DNA of 64,000 nt from Roseovarius sp. MMSF_3359. GTDB lineage: Bacteria; Pseudomonadota; Alphaproteobacteria; Rhodobacterales; Rhodobacteraceae. A program made the translations under genes and the position numbers. Shown piece after piece: positions 63,824 through 64,000 of this stretch. The notes below the pieces were generated by a model, which had not been told where the DNA came from, did no database searches, and worked only from the letters and a program-made list of their open reading frames with translations. Where the stretch lies: positions 124,001-188,000 of the forward strand of contig NZ_JASHJC010000007.1 in assembly GCF_030733385.1 (NCBI RefSeq). Reading direction: 5' to 3'. Each line of letters begins with the position of its first letter. The first letter of the stretch is position 1.

Positions 63824-64000
63824 TCAGGCCGCGATTGACGGGCGGCTGGAAACCCGCGCATGCCAGTTCTTGAGATTGGCACAGTCCTCCGGCACGGCGA
63901 TCTCGGCGAAACCTGCAAAGACCAGCCCCGCATAGGCGGTGATGTCAGCGACGGTAAAATCCTCACCGGCAAGATAGGGCTGATCCGACAGCACGCCGTC
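63824..64000 (-). CDS. glutathione S-transferase family protein, C-terminal fragment
   Basis: The last 58 residues of a gene that runs off the window: DQPYLAGEDFTVADITAYAG is the C-terminal GST helix signature with the N-capping box (FTVADI), followed by LKNWHARVSSRPSI. GST-fold proteins conjugate glutathione or act as reductases; the type cannot be told from this end. It sits 18 bases upstream of the cupin gene on the same strand. Confidence 0.82.
   Translation of the reverse strand, partial: DGVLSDQPYLAGEDFTVADITAYAGLVFAGFAEIAVPEDCANLKNWHARVSSRPSIAA

Noticed and set aside
1-64000. CRISPR array or complete insertion sequence
   Set aside because: No regularly spaced short repeats and no transposase-like frame were seen anywhere in the window.

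Overview
The window is about 64 kb of a GC-rich (by eye a little over 60%) alphaproteobacterial chromosome. It almost certainly comes from the marine Roseobacter group (Rhodobacterales). It opens with the 3' end of dddP, a DMSP lyase typical of roseobacters. Many small membrane proteins, the bifunctional hydrolase/OsmC protein, the DUF1223 protein beside aconitase and the gene order also fit that group. I have not run any database search; names rest on motifs and family knowledge.

Layout. 0-3 kb: dddP end, a small membrane protein, a membrane-bound diguanylate cyclase and a hydrolase-OsmC fusion. 3-10 kb: acnA, the divergent DUF1223 protein, a small membrane protein and a secreted DUF3857/transglutaminase protein. 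10-17 kb: one long minus-strand block for membrane and envelope biogenesis, yajC-secDF-TauE/SafE-Mth938-ccmA-ccmB-ccmC-ccmD-ccmG, covering Sec export and cytochrome c maturation. 17-25 kb: serS, a helical protein of unknown function, a TspO-like protein, a DUF2235 hydrolase, and the yfgM-bamB-der block in the same order as in E. coli. 25-34 kb: an RND efflux pair, an Atm1-type ABC exporter and a LysM protein. 34-42 kb: LOG protein, a PII-like protein with an SbtA bicarbonate permease, DUF2842, purA, small membrane proteins, secG and pyrG. 42-46 kb: an uncharacterised protein, two TerB-fold proteins, a TPR protein and a J-domain protein. 46-51 kb: a polar amino-acid ABC importer (ATPase, binding protein, two permeases) facing an agmatinase-family ureohydrolase. 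52-54 kb: a wrecked tyrosine integrase beside tRNA-Leu(GAG), an old integration scar. 54-64 kb: lipB, secreted unknowns, a peptide-type ABC binding protein and double ATPase without permeases, a DadA-like oxidoreductase, an M20 amidohydrolase, a double-cupin protein and a GST fragment.

Most notable non-coding signal. An intergenic element of about 185 bases occurs at 3057-3241 and 42121-42305 (about 20 differences, no gaps). A diverged copy lies at 21278-21478 and a probable reduced reverse copy at 39571-39629. All fold into a long hairpin followed by a short one. Where copies differ, paired positions change together, so the structure and not an encoded protein seems to be conserved. This is the best candidate here for an undescribed element.

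Other points of interest: a 14-bp perfect inverted repeat just upstream of the J-domain gene; overlapping, mutually exclusive leader hairpins that touch the ribosome binding site of the peptide-binding protein; a lower-GC gene inserted in the amino-acid importer operon; a 29-codon mini-ORF joining the two permease genes through ATGA overlaps at both ends; and an RND pump with an extra hydrophobic insertion. No CRISPR array, rRNA or intact insertion sequence was seen.
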